This document shows positions 34,884-44,166 of a stretch of DNA of 64,000 nt, one piece after another (positions within the stretch are counted from its first letter, which is position 1; each line of letters opens with the position of its first letter). The position numbers and the translations under genes are program-made. The stretch is from Streptomyces violaceoruber. Lineage in GTDB: Bacteria > Actinomycetota > Actinomycetes > Streptomycetales > Streptomycetaceae. Location: NCBI GenBank assembly GCA_000720805.1, contig JODI01000049.1, forward strand, positions 1-64,000, in the 5' to 3' direction. The notes under the pieces were generated by a model. It was not told where the DNA came from and searched no databases. It saw only the letters and a program-made list of their open reading frames with translations.

Positions 34884-34906
34884 AAGCGCTTACTTGAAAC
34901 GATTCA
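34884..34906 (+). promoter_or_regulatory. LacI-type operators upstream of the sugar ABC operon
   Basis: AAGCGCTT (34884-34891) and TGAAACGATTCA (34895-34906) are two adjacent palindromes with the central CG typical of LacI/GalR-family operators. They lie 38-60 bp before the binding-protein gene, so a sugar-responsive repressor probably controls the operon. No LacI gene is in the window. The remainder of 34667-34943 shows no gene. Confidence 0.65.
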
Positions 34907-34943
34907 TGCAGGCGGCAACGACGCTGCGCGGGGAGGCCCGACT

Positions 34944-36233
34944 GTGGGAACCAGCCGGAATGTTGAGAGACGTACGATCCTGAAGGCGGCCGGCGCCACG
35001 GCTGCCACGCTTGGGCTGGCGGCGACGACGGCGTGCGGTGGTGACGGAAGCACCTCGTCCGATGGGACGGTGACAATCCGTTACGCGTGGTGGGGAGCCG
35101 AGGACCGCGCCCAGCGGATCAACAAGACCATCGCGCTCTTCGAGAAGAAGTACCCGAAGATCAAGGTGAAAACGGACTTCCAGCCGTATGTGGACTTCTG
35201 GAAGAAGTTCAACACCCAGGCTTCCGGTGGGAACCCGCCGGACGTCTTCCAGAATGCCATTGGATTCCTGCGGAAATACGACGCGAAGAACGTGCTGCTG
35301 GATCTCAGCGAGCAGGTCAAGGCGGGCAACCTCTCCATGGACGGCTTCCGGGCCGGCCTGGAGAAGTTCGGCGAGATCGACGGCAAGCTGCTCGGAGTTC
35401 CGGTCGGCTCCAACTCGATGGCCCTGGTCATCGACAAGCCCGTCTACACCAGGGCCGGCGTGAAGCCCGAGCAGGGCTGGACCTGGGACGACTTCGACGC
35501 GGCGATGAAGAAGATCCGCGACAAGACGGGGCGCGCCGGCGACAGCGGCATGTACGGCGTCATGTACCTCTACGACCTCTACCTGCGCCAGAACGGCAAG
35601 GCGTTCTTCACCGAGGAGGGGCTCGGCTTCACCGAGGCCGATCTGACGGACTGGTGGACGAAGGCCGAGAAGGGCATCCAGGAGGGTGTCTTCGCCGACG
35701 CCAAGAAGGTCGCCCAGGTCAAGCCCAAGTCGGCCGTCTCCGCGGAACTCGCCGCCAGTGAGTTCACCTGGGACAACTTCACCGTCCGCTACACCTCCGA
35801 AGGCAAGAGCGAGTACGGTCTGGCCCCCATTCCGACCACCGACGGCAAGAAGACCGGCCAGTACCTCGGCTCCCTGATGCTCAGCGGCTCCAAGAGGACG
35901 CAGCACCCCAAGGAAGTCGCCCAGTTCATCGACTTCATGGTGCACGACCCCGAGGTCGCCAAGATCATGGGCTATGACCGTGGGGTGCCGGCGACACAGG
36001 CCCAGTACGACGCGTTCAAGCCGACCGACGAGGTCAACAAGGCGATCGCCGCCTACGAGGAGTCCCTCGTCAAGGCGGGCGTCCTGCAGCCGATCACCCC
36101 GCACCCGAACGGCGCCGACATCTGCGAGTCCGCCTTCCTGCGGATCGCCGAGGAGCTCGCCCTGGGCACGCGCTCGGTCGCCGACGCCGTCAAGCAGTTC
36201 TTCACCGAGTCGAAGACGGCTCTCGTCGTCTGA
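34944..36233 (+). CDS. Sugar ABC transporter substrate-binding lipoprotein (CUT1)
   Basis: A 429-residue family 1 extracellular solute-binding protein. The signal has both a Tat-like twin Arg (NVERRTILKAAGATAAT) and a lipobox ending at Cys32 (TTAC), so it is a membrane-anchored lipoprotein. The mature part begins with VTIRYAWWGAEDRAQRINKTI, the usual start of the periplasmic-binding fold, and ASGGNPPDVFQ matches the sugar-binder pattern. GTG start with GGGGAGG upstream. It heads an operon with two permeases, a YesL-like protein and a lyase, so its ligand is probably a rhamnogalacturonan oligosaccharide (inferred). Confidence 0.91.
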   Translation: MGTSRNVERRTILKAAGATAATLGLAATTACGGDGSTSSDGTVTIRYAWWGAEDRAQRINKTIALFEKKYPKIKVKTDFQPYVDFWKKFNTQASGGNPPDVFQNAIGFLRKYDAKNVLLDLSEQVKAGNLSMDGFRAGLEKFGEIDGKLLGVPVGSNSMALVIDKPVYTRAGVKPEQGWTWDDFDAAMKKIRDKTGRAGDSGMYGVMYLYDLYLRQNGKAFFTEEGLGFTEADLTDWWTKAEKGIQEGVFADAKKVAQVKPKSAVSAELAASEFTWDNFTVRYTSEGKSEYGLAPIPTTDGKKTGQYLGSLMLSGSKRTQHPKEVAQFIDFMVHDPEVAKIMGYDRGVPATQAQYDAFKPTDEVNKAIAAYEESLVKAGVLQPITPHPNGADICESAFLRIAEELALGTRSVADAVKQFFTESKTALVV

Positions 36234-37234
36234 TGGGAACCACCGTGACACACGCCCCTGCGATGGAGGGCCTGTCCAAGGACTCCGAGCCGCGGCACGG
36301 TCCGGTGAACTCCCCGCGCCCCGCCGCACTCAAGCGGCGGGGCCGCCGGGAGACCCTGGCCGGATATCTCTTCATGTCCCCCTGGATCGCCGGTTTCCTG
36401 CTGCTCACAGCGGGACCGATGATCGCCTCGCTGTACTTCGCGTTCACCGACTACAACCTGTTCGACGCGCCGAAGTGGATCGGCCTCGACAACTTCTCCG
36501 AGATGTTCGGCGACCCCCGCTGGCGCCACTCGGTGAAGGTGACGATGTGGTACGTCGTCGTCGGTACGCCGCTCAAGCTGCTCCTGGCTCTCGGGGTGGC
36601 GCTGCTGCTCGCCCAGAAGCGGCGCGGGCAGGCCTTCTACCGGGCCGCCTTCTACGCGCCGTCGCTGATCGGGGCGAGCGTCTCCGTCGCGATCGTCTGG
36701 AAGGCGATCTTCTCGGACGACGCCATCGTCGACCGTACGCAGAAGGTCTTCGGGATCGACGTCGGCGGCTGGACCGGCGACCCGAACATGATCATCTACA
36801 GTCTGGTCGCGCTCACCGTCTGGCAGTTCGGCGCCCCCATGGTCATCTTCCTGGCCGGTCTCAAGCAGGTCCCGCGCGAGCTGTACGAGGCGGCCGAGGT
36901 CGACGGGGCCGGCAAGTGGCGGCGGTTCTGGAACATCACCCTGCCGATGATCTCCCCGGTGCTGTTCTTCAACGTCCTGCTGGAGACGATCCACTCCTTC
37001 CAGATCTTCAGCTCGGCGTACATCGTCGGCGGCGGCGCCGGAAGCAACGCCTGCGGTCCGGCGGACGGCTCGATGGTCTACACCTGCTATCTCTACGTCC
37101 AGGGCTTCGAGAACAGCCGGATGGGTCTGGCCTCCGCCATGGCCTGGATGCTGCTCGTCGCGGTCGCACTGGTGACGGCGGTGCTGTTCTGGTCCCAGAA
37201 GCGCTGGGTGCACTACGAGGAGGGCGCCCGATGA
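36233..37234 (+). CDS. Sugar ABC transporter permease (MalF type)
   Basis: A 333-residue CUT1 permease with six predicted hydrophobic segments after a ~45-residue cytoplasmic N-terminus. The EAA loop is ELYEAAEVDGAGKWRRFWNITLPMISPVLFFN (about residue 218), which contacts the ATPase. It starts within the stop of the binding-protein gene (TGATG) and overlaps the next permease by 4 bases. No ATPase gene is nearby; in Streptomyces many CUT1 importers share the common ATPase MsiK, which is the likely partner. Confidence 0.92.
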   Translation: MGTTVTHAPAMEGLSKDSEPRHGPVNSPRPAALKRRGRRETLAGYLFMSPWIAGFLLLTAGPMIASLYFAFTDYNLFDAPKWIGLDNFSEMFGDPRWRHSVKVTMWYVVVGTPLKLLLALGVALLLAQKRRGQAFYRAAFYAPSLIGASVSVAIVWKAIFSDDAIVDRTQKVFGIDVGGWTGDPNMIIYSLVALTVWQFGAPMVIFLAGLKQVPRELYEAAEVDGAGKWRRFWNITLPMISPVLFFNVLLETIHSFQIFSSAYIVGGGAGSNACGPADGSMVYTCYLYVQGFENSRMGLASAMAWMLLVAVALVTAVLFWSQKRWVHYEEGAR

Positions 37235-38124
37235 GCGCGCAGGCCACCGACATCACGCAGGCCCGCTCCACGAAGGCGGGCAACCTCCGTCGCGGACTGC
37301 CCGGTTCCCTGGCCTGGCACATCGGGTCCCTGGTGATCCTCGCGGTGATCCTCTATCCGGTGATCTGGGTCATCGGCGGTTCCTTCAAGAAGAGCGGGGA
37401 CATCATCGGGAGCCTGGATCTCTTCCCGGGCGACCCGATCATCTCGAACTACACCGGGCTCGCCGACGGCATCGCGGACATCTCGATCTCCACGTTCTTC
37501 GTCAACTCGCTCACGCTGGCGATCGGTTCGGTGGTCGGGATCCTGGTGTCCTGCTCGCTGACCGCGTACGCCTTCGCGAAGATCAGGTTCGCGGGCCGCA
37601 ACCTGCTGTTCACGCTGATGATCGGCACACTGCTGCTGCCGTACCACGTGCTGCTGATCCCCCAGTACGTGGTGTTCCGCAACCTGAACCTGATCAACAC
37701 GTACGCCCCGCTCCTGCTGGGCAAGTACCTGGCCACGGAGGCGTTCTTCGTCTTCCTGATGGTGCAGTTCATGCGCAACCTGCCCAAGGAGCTCGACGAG
37801 GCGGCCCGTCTCGACGGCTGCGGGCACTTCCGCGTCTACTGGTCGATCGTGCTCCCGCTGTGCCGGCCGGCCCTGATCACCAGCGCGATCTTCACCTTCA
37901 TCAACTCCTGGAACGACTTCATGGGCCCGCTGATCTACCTCAACGAGCCCGACAAGTACACGGTCTCCCTCGGTCTGAAGATGTTCGTGGACCAGGAGGG
38001 CCTGGCGAACTACGGCGGAATGATCGCGATGTCGCTGGTCGCCCTGCTGCCGGTGCTCGCCTTCTTCCTCGCCTTCCAGCGCTATCTGATCGACGGCATG
38101 GCGACGTCCGGACTGAAGGGCTGA
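37231..38124 (+). CDS. Sugar ABC transporter permease (MalG type)
   Basis: A 297-residue CUT1 permease, six hydrophobic segments. The EAA loop is ELDEAARLDGCGHFRVYWSIVLPLCRPALIT (about residue 188), and the C-terminus ends QRYLIDGMATSGLKG, the MalG-like signature. ATG 37231 overlaps the upstream stop (ATGA), with GGAGG ahead. It pairs with the upstream MalF-type permease to form the channel. Confidence 0.93.
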   Translation: MSAQATDITQARSTKAGNLRRGLPGSLAWHIGSLVILAVILYPVIWVIGGSFKKSGDIIGSLDLFPGDPIISNYTGLADGIADISISTFFVNSLTLAIGSVVGILVSCSLTAYAFAKIRFAGRNLLFTLMIGTLLLPYHVLLIPQYVVFRNLNLINTYAPLLLGKYLATEAFFVFLMVQFMRNLPKELDEAARLDGCGHFRVYWSIVLPLCRPALITSAIFTFINSWNDFMGPLIYLNEPDKYTVSLGLKMFVDQEGLANYGGMIAMSLVALLPVLAFFLAFQRYLIDGMATSGLKG

Positions 38125-38135
38125 GGCGGTTCTCC

Positions 38136-38735
38136 ATGGCCGAAGCACGCGTGAAAGCCCGCGCCCCGCGCAAGGAGTCCGTCTTCGCCGAGCGGTTCGC
38201 GGTCTTCGCCGAGTGTCTGCTCACCGGGGTGTGGATCGCGGTGGCCTCGCTGGGCGTGGTCACCTACCCGGCCGCCTTCGCCGCCGGGGCGCGGCACCTG
38301 CGTCGCCGTACCGCTCACGAGGCGGGCGGCTGGCGGGAGTTCGTCGCCGACTTCCGGGTGGCCGTACGCGGCGGATGGCTCGCCGGGCTGTCCGGCTGGG
38401 CCGCGGCGGCCGCGGTCTGGCTGGACGTGCAGGCCGTACGGGCCGGGATCCCGGGCGGGCCGCTGGTCGGGGCCGTCGGTGTGTTCGCGCTCATCGGGCT
38501 CGTCGTGGCCGGGCTGCGCGCGGCGGCGGTGTGGACGCCTGGCGCCACCTGGCGTTCCCTGCTCGCCGAGGCCGGCCGCCGGACCGTGCTCGACCCCGCC
38601 GGCTCCTTCCTGATCGTCGGCGGACTGGCTGTGGTGGCCGTGTCCGCGTGGTTCGCCACTCCGCTGGCGGTGCCCGTCCTCGGGGCCGTCGCGGCGGCCG
38701 CCGTAGCCGTGGAGGAGCGTCACCGGCGCCGCTGA
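38136..38735 (+). CDS. YesL-like (DUF624) membrane protein
   Basis: A 199-residue membrane protein with four to five hydrophobic segments, starting ERFAVFAECLLTGVWIAVASLGVVTYPAAFAAG, which matches the DUF624/YesL family opening. In Bacillus, YesL-type genes lie in pectin/rhamnogalacturonan transport clusters next to sugar ABC genes. Here it follows the permease by 11 bp and precedes a PcRGLX-type lyase, so the same pathway is suggested. The molecular role of YesL is unknown. Confidence 0.8.
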   Translation: MAEARVKARAPRKESVFAERFAVFAECLLTGVWIAVASLGVVTYPAAFAAGARHLRRRTAHEAGGWREFVADFRVAVRGGWLAGLSGWAAAAAVWLDVQAVRAGIPGGPLVGAVGVFALIGLVVAGLRAAAVWTPGATWRSLLAEAGRRTVLDPAGSFLIVGGLAVVAVSAWFATPLAVPVLGAVAAAAVAVEERHRRR

Positions 38736-38839
38736 CGGGCGGCGCCCTCTCACCAGGTCGGCGCCCCGGGCGTCGCACCCTCTCTCTGTCATGCCCCTGA
38801 CCACCCCTTGCCCCGCACGGAAGGAAAGGCTGCATCTCC

Positions 38840-41575
38840 ATGTCTCCCATCCCCCGCAGGTCCATTCTCAAGGCGGCCGCCGTCGCCGGAGCCGCCGCCC
38901 AGTTCAGCTGGGCCCTGGGAACGAAGGACGCGCAGGCCGCCCCACGAGCCGCGGGCGCGGATGACGACCCCGTGACCCTGGACTGGCTGGAGGACGGCGG
39001 CCTCGGTGCCGCCCCCGGCTCCACCGTCGGCGTGCCCTGGCCCAAGGGCGTCCACCAGGAGAACCAGAACTTCTCGGTCACGGACGCCGACGGCAAGGCC
39101 GTGCCCGTACAGTCCTGGCCGATCGCCTACTGGCCGGACGGCTCGCTCAAGTGGACCGCTCACGCGGTGAGTTCGGGCTCCGGCAAGCTCACCCTCGCCG
39201 CCGGTGCGGCCGCCGCCCCCGACAAGAAGGTCACCGTCGGCCAAAGCGGCGGCACGATCACCGTCTCCACCGGCGTCATCACGGCCAAGATCGGCAAGTC
39301 CGGTGCCACGCTGATCAAGTCGGTCACCCGCGGCTCGACGGAGATCGCCAAGAACGGCCGGCTCGTGCTGATCCGCCAGCCCGAGATCGAGGACGAGGAC
39401 CAGGGCTCGGTGAAGACCGAGCGCTTCGAGGGAGCCATCTCCTCGGTCACCGTCGAACAGGACGGCCCGGTCCGCGCGGTCGTCAAGATCGACGGCAAGC
39501 ACCGCAAGGGCGACCGGAGTTGGCTGCCGTTCTCGATCCGGCTCTACTTCTACGCGGGCGCCGACTCCTTCCGCATGGTGCACACCATCACGTACGACGG
39601 CACGCAGGAGCCCGGCAAGGCGAGCGGTGACTTCATCCGCGGCCTCGGGGTCCGCTTCACCGTGCCGATGCGCGACCAGGCGTACGACCGTCACATCCGG
39701 ATCGGCGGCGACGGCACGGGTCTGCTGCGCGAGGCCGTCAAGGGCATCACCGGACTGCGCCGCGACCCGGGCGCGGCCGTGCAGGCGGCCCAGTACGAGG
39801 GGAAGAAGCTGCCCGACCCGTCCACCTGGGACCAGCGGGTGACGACCAGGCTGCAGTACATCCCCGAGTGGGGCGACTACACCCTCTCCCAGCTCTCCGC
39901 CGACGGCTTCACGCTGCGCAAGCGCACCAAGAAGGGGCACGGCTGGATCGGCGCGGGCGGCGGCAAGCGGGCCTCCGGCTTCGGGTACGTCGGCGGCGCG
40001 AGCGGCGGGCTCTCCTTCGGCCTGCGGGACTTCTGGGAGAAGTTCCCGGCCCAGCTCGACATCCGCGACGCCCAGACCGACGAGGCCGAGGTCACCCTCT
40101 GGCTCTGGTCGCCCGAGTCGCAGCCCATGGACCTGCGCTTCTACCACGACGGCATGGGCCAGGACACGTTCGCCGAGCAGCTCGAAGGCCTCAACATCAC
40201 CTACGAGGACTACGAGCCCGAGTTCGGCACCCCGTACGGCATCGCCCGCACCTCCGAACTCCTCTTCTGGGCCAACGAGTCGACGCCGAGCGCCGAGCAG
40301 CTCGCCGAACAGGTCGAGGCCGTACGGGTGCTGCCGCAGCTGGCCGCCCCGCCCAAGCAGCTCATCAAGGCCGGGGTCTTCGGCCCGAGTCTCTACTCCG
40401 AGCCGGACCGCTCCACGCCGGCCAAGGCGAAGATCGAGGACCACCTCGACTTCCTCTTCACCTACTACCGGGACCAGGTGGAGCAGCGCCGTTGGTACGG
40501 CTTCTGGGACTACGGCGACATCATGCACACGTACGACTCGGCGCGGCACGTGTGGCGGTACGACATCGGCGGCTACGCCTGGGACAACTCCGAGCTGTCG
40601 CCCGACCTGTGGCTCTGGTACGCGTATCTGAGAAGCGGACGCTCCGACATCTTCCGGTTCGCCGAGTCGATGACCCGGCACACCGGCGAGGTCGACGTCT
40701 ACCACCTGGGCAAGTGGGCCGGCCTCGGCACCCGGCACGGTGTGCAGCACTTCGCCGACAGCGCCAAGCAGCAGCGCATCGCCAACACCACCTACCGGCG
40801 CTTCTACTACTTCCTCACCGCCGACGAACGGGTCGGTGACCTCATGCACGCCAACGTCGACTCCGACGAGACCTTCCTCGTCCTCGACCCGCTGCGCAAG
40901 GTCCGCACCGATGCCTACACCCCCGACCGGCACGCCCTGTCGGTCGGTTTCGGTACGGACTGGAGCGGCTTGGTGTCGGCCTGGCTGACCGAGTGGGAAC
41001 GCAAGGGTCCCAAGTGGGAGAAGGCCAAGGCACGCGTGCTGTCGACGATGGAGGGCATCGCCGCCCAGCCCAACGGCTTCGTGCAGGGCAGCGGGTTGTA
41101 CGACCTCGACACGGGCAAGTTCGCGGTCGCCGACAAGCCGGTGGTGTCGGTCTCGCACCTCTCCGCCGTCTTCGGCCTCAACGAGCTGTGCGCCGAACTC
41201 ATCGACCTGGTCAACATGCCGAAGTTCAACGAGGCCTACTTCGACTACTGCCGCTACTTCAACGCCACCAAGGCCGAGCAGAAGGCCCGCTACGGCTCCG
41301 ACTTCGGCTCACTGCTGCTGTTCCAGGGCCACTCGCGCCTGGACGCGTACACCGCCGTACAGACCGGGGACGAGAAGCTCGCCAAGCGGGCGTGGGACAA
41401 GTTCTACAACTCCGACGGCTACAAGGAGTCGTCGCCCTGGAAGACGGAGAAGCTGAGCGGACCGGCCACCCTGGTGCCGGGCAGCGAGGCCGCGTGGGTG
41501 TCCACCAACGACACCGCGCTCTATGGCCTCGCCGCCATCGAGAACCTGGCACTGCTGGGCGACAAGATGCCCTAG
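38840..41575 (+). CDS. Tat-exported PcRGLX/YetA-like exo-rhamnogalacturonan lyase family protein
   Basis: A 911-residue secreted protein. A Tat signal (PRRSILKAAAVAGAAAQ, cleavage near the AQA at residue 33-35) precedes three predicted domains in the PcRGLX order: a RIFT-barrel-like N-terminus (TLDWLEDGGL ... GVPWPKGVHQ, AYWPDGSLKW), a central beta-sandwich region (about 210-430) and an alpha/alpha-toroid C-terminus (about 430-900, WYGFWDYGDIMHTYD). The family includes an exo-rhamnogalacturonan lyase (PL26) and YetA. The gene closes the sugar ABC operon, 104 bp after the YesL-like gene with GGAAGGAAAGG at 38819-38829 upstream of the ATG. Activity is inferred. Confidence 0.82.
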   Translation: MSPIPRRSILKAAAVAGAAAQFSWALGTKDAQAAPRAAGADDDPVTLDWLEDGGLGAAPGSTVGVPWPKGVHQENQNFSVTDADGKAVPVQSWPIAYWPDGSLKWTAHAVSSGSGKLTLAAGAAAAPDKKVTVGQSGGTITVSTGVITAKIGKSGATLIKSVTRGSTEIAKNGRLVLIRQPEIEDEDQGSVKTERFEGAISSVTVEQDGPVRAVVKIDGKHRKGDRSWLPFSIRLYFYAGADSFRMVHTITYDGTQEPGKASGDFIRGLGVRFTVPMRDQAYDRHIRIGGDGTGLLREAVKGITGLRRDPGAAVQAAQYEGKKLPDPSTWDQRVTTRLQYIPEWGDYTLSQLSADGFTLRKRTKKGHGWIGAGGGKRASGFGYVGGASGGLSFGLRDFWEKFPAQLDIRDAQTDEAEVTLWLWSPESQPMDLRFYHDGMGQDTFAEQLEGLNITYEDYEPEFGTPYGIARTSELLFWANESTPSAEQLAEQVEAVRVLPQLAAPPKQLIKAGVFGPSLYSEPDRSTPAKAKIEDHLDFLFTYYRDQVEQRRWYGFWDYGDIMHTYDSARHVWRYDIGGYAWDNSELSPDLWLWYAYLRSGRSDIFRFAESMTRHTGEVDVYHLGKWAGLGTRHGVQHFADSAKQQRIANTTYRRFYYFLTADERVGDLMHANVDSDETFLVLDPLRKVRTDAYTPDRHALSVGFGTDWSGLVSAWLTEWERKGPKWEKAKARVLSTMEGIAAQPNGFVQGSGLYDLDTGKFAVADKPVVSVSHLSAVFGLNELCAELIDLVNMPKFNEAYFDYCRYFNATKAEQKARYGSDFGSLLLFQGHSRLDAYTAVQTGDEKLAKRAWDKFYNSDGYKESSPWKTEKLSGPATLVPGSEAAWVSTNDTALYGLAAIENLALLGDKMP

Positions 41576-41581
41576 CCCGGG

Positions 41582-41623
41582 CTAGGGCCCTTCTCCCACG
41601 GAGATCCATCAGAAGGGCCCTAG
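41582..41623. terminator. Bidirectional terminator between lyase and polytopic membrane protein
   Basis: A perfect 13-bp stem, CTAGGGCCCTTCT (41582-41594) pairing with 41611-41623. It lies 7 bases after the lyase stop and overlaps the stop codon of the opposing gene. Confidence 0.88.
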
Positions 41624-44064
41624 TTCATCTTCCCCAGGACCTCCCGCACCCGTCGGACGTCCCGGATGCGCTGCTCGTACGTCGCCCCGAGTGCGAGCAG
41701 CAGCAGTCCGGCGAGGGCGGGAGGCACCCAACGCGGGAGCACTCCGGTCACCTGCACGAGATACGGGGCGAGTTCGTGCAGCGCGAGCAGGGTGAGCACC
41801 GACCCGCCGAGCAGCAGCGGTGCCTGGAGGTGGTGCCGGGCGCCCAGCAGGGTGACCGCCAGCGCCGCGCCGCCGAGCAGCAGCGGACGCGTCCAGTGGG
41901 CGTCACCCCAGGCCGCGAACAGGCTCGGGATCAAAGTGGCGGCGAGTCCGGGGCCGTACGCAGTCCAGGAGGATGCCTGCGGATCGCGGCGTCGGCGCAG
42001 GGCGCCGACAAGCAGCGCGGGGACGGTGACCGGGAGCGTGTACGCCTCGGGGGCGCCGACGTCCCAGGAGGCCAGGCGGACCCAGGTGGCCAGCACGAAG
42101 AGGGCGGTGGCCGCGTAGCCGAGGGAGCGCCGCTCCGGGCGTACGGCCGTCCCGGCGATGATCACCGCGCACAGGGCCAGGACGAGGGCGAGCAGGGGCG
42201 GGTCGGCCACGGCGAGGGTCACGGCGAGCAGTCCGGCCGCGGCACCCGCCGCCTCGACCGGCACGGTCGCCACAGAACTGCCCAGGCGTGCCGCGAGCAG
42301 GGCCGCGACCGCGGGCACCGCCAGCACGAGCAGGGCGGTGTGCGCGGGCGTCCAGTCCGCGGCGGCACCGGTCGCGCAGGCGAGCGCGGCGGCGTACGCG
42401 AGGGCGGCCGGGGCCGTGACGGGCGTGAGGCGCGAGGACCAGGAAGCGGTCGCACCCAGCGCGGTCAGGGCCGACAGCACGGTGAGGGTCGCGGTCTGGG
42501 TGGCGAGGGAGAGCGCGACGAGGCTGAGGGAGCTGAGCAGCGCGAGGAGGAGGGCGGTGAGCTTGGCGGGAAGGTGATGACGTACGTCGAGTGTGGGCGT
42601 GGTGGGCTGTATCGCCTCCGTACCCTGCGGCGACGGCTGCACCCGGTGTACGGCTCCCGCTGCTCCCACAGCCGCGGCGATCCCGACTCCATGGACCAAC
42701 AGGCCGACACCGTAAGGGAGTTCCAGCACCGCCGGAAGGACCGCAGCCGTGGCCCAGGTCAGCCCCAGCGCGCCGGTCAGGGCTCGTGGGCGCCAGGTCG
42801 TGTCGCGGACGGTCAGGACGAGCACGGCCGCGACGGCCGCCAGCACGAGGGGAGCCGTCGCCGCGTGCGGCGGCCAGGGCACGTCCGCCGTCACGGCGGC
42901 ACGGGAGTCCGAGGGCGCCCCGGTCCACGCGCGGGTCACCCAGCCGGCCGGTCCCAGCAGCGCGACGGCGAGGACGGGCAGTGTCCACAGCACGGCGAGC
43001 GCTTGCACCGCGCCGGAGGCCCACGCCAGGCCGCCTCGCACCGCGTCCGGCAGGAAAGTGGCACGTACCGCCGCCAACAGGGCGATCCCGCAGGCAAGAT
43101 GAACCGGAACCGTCCACACCTCCGGGAGCGCGGGGCGTGCCGCACCGCCGAATGCGCCGACCGCGAGCAGCCCCGAGGCGACGACGAGACCGACGGCCCG
43201 CTTCTCGCCCCGGCTCCGCCAGGCGGCGCCCAGCGCGATCGCGGCGGCGAGGAGAAGGAGCGCCGCCGCACGGGCGGCGGCGCCCTCGCCGGTGGCCGTC
43301 CAGGACAGCCAACCGGCGGCCAGTACGCCCCAGGCGCCAGTGCCGTACGCGCCGACAGCGGCGACGATCCGCACGGCCCCGGAGCCCACCCGGAGCGCCA
43401 GCACCGTGTCGGCCCCGGCGGTCACCAGGAGCGCGGCCGTGATCCCGTACGGACTCGCGTCCGCCGCGACCGCCCACAGCAGCAGGGGGAACTGGGCTGC
43501 CACCAGGGCGGCGGGGAGCGGCAGACGCAGGGCGGCCGTGGCCGGCAGCAGACCGTACCCGGCCCACAGCAGGGCCAGTACGGCCGTCACTGCCGCCGCG
43601 TATCCGGTGCCGTCGACCCCCGCGAGCGCGGCCTCGTGCAAGGCGTACGCGTCCAGAATCGTCAGCGCGAGCCCGAGGCCCGCCACCGACTCGGCCGTCG
43701 AGCGCAGCCCCCGCCTCAACGACACCGTCGGCACGGCGAGCGCGGCCAGGGTGACGGCGCCCAGCACCACGGCCCGCCCGGTGATCCCCAGGTGCCCCCA
43801 GCTGACCAGGGTGAACACCATCGCCGCGACGGAGAGCAGGACGCCGCCGAGCAGGAGGAGAAGGTTCTGCACGCCGAGCGCGGAGGTCTCCGGGCGGGGC
43901 GGGACCACGGACAGCGACCGGGTCTGAGGCTGAGGCTGCGGCTTCTGCAGGGTGGCGACCAGCCAGGCGCGACGGGCCAGCAACTGGGCCCGGTGGGCGT
44001 CCAGTCGCCACAACTCGGCGTCGAGGATCCGCAACTCCTCGGCCGGTGGCGGAATGTGCGTCAT
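41620..44064 (-). CDS. Large polytopic integral membrane protein
   Basis: An 814-residue protein with about 25 hydrophobic segments, rich in Ala/Leu/Val, after a ~55-residue soluble N-terminus (EELRILDAELWRLDAHRAQLLARRAWLVATL), which looks like a coiled coil. It resembles the actinobacterial 'SCO7322/integral membrane' multi-TM family that lacks assigned function. ATG 44064 is preferred; a second in-frame ATG at 44100 is possible. The C-terminus is basic (TYEQRIRDVRRVREVLGKM). It may be a lipid or polysaccharide flippase-like protein, but nothing in the sequence proves it. Confidence 0.75.
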   Translation of the reverse strand: MTHIPPPAEELRILDAELWRLDAHRAQLLARRAWLVATLQKPQPQPQTRSLSVVPPRPETSALGVQNLLLLLGGVLLSVAAMVFTLVSWGHLGITGRAVVLGAVTLAALAVPTVSLRRGLRSTAESVAGLGLALTILDAYALHEAALAGVDGTGYAAAVTAVLALLWAGYGLLPATAALRLPLPAALVAAQFPLLLWAVAADASPYGITAALLVTAGADTVLALRVGSGAVRIVAAVGAYGTGAWGVLAAGWLSWTATGEGAAARAAALLLLAAAIALGAAWRSRGEKRAVGLVVASGLLAVGAFGGAARPALPEVWTVPVHLACGIALLAAVRATFLPDAVRGGLAWASGAVQALAVLWTLPVLAVALLGPAGWVTRAWTGAPSDSRAAVTADVPWPPHAATAPLVLAAVAAVLVLTVRDTTWRPRALTGALGLTWATAAVLPAVLELPYGVGLLVHGVGIAAAVGAAGAVHRVQPSPQGTEAIQPTTPTLDVRHHLPAKLTALLLALLSSLSLVALSLATQTATLTVLSALTALGATASWSSRLTPVTAPAALAYAAALACATGAAADWTPAHTALLVLAVPAVAALLAARLGSSVATVPVEAAGAAAGLLAVTLAVADPPLLALVLALCAVIIAGTAVRPERRSLGYAATALFVLATWVRLASWDVGAPEAYTLPVTVPALLVGALRRRRDPQASSWTAYGPGLAATLIPSLFAAWGDAHWTRPLLLGGAALAVTLLGARHHLQAPLLLGGSVLTLLALHELAPYLVQVTGVLPRWVPPALAGLLLLALGATYEQRIRDVRRVREVLGKMN

Positions 44065-44166
44065 GCCGTCGAGTGTGGTGCGCGTCACGTCGTACGGCAT
44101 GAGTGCGCGTACTCAGGTCCTACTCAGCTACGCCTCACCGTGCCCGCCTCCGGGCAGACTCCGCTC

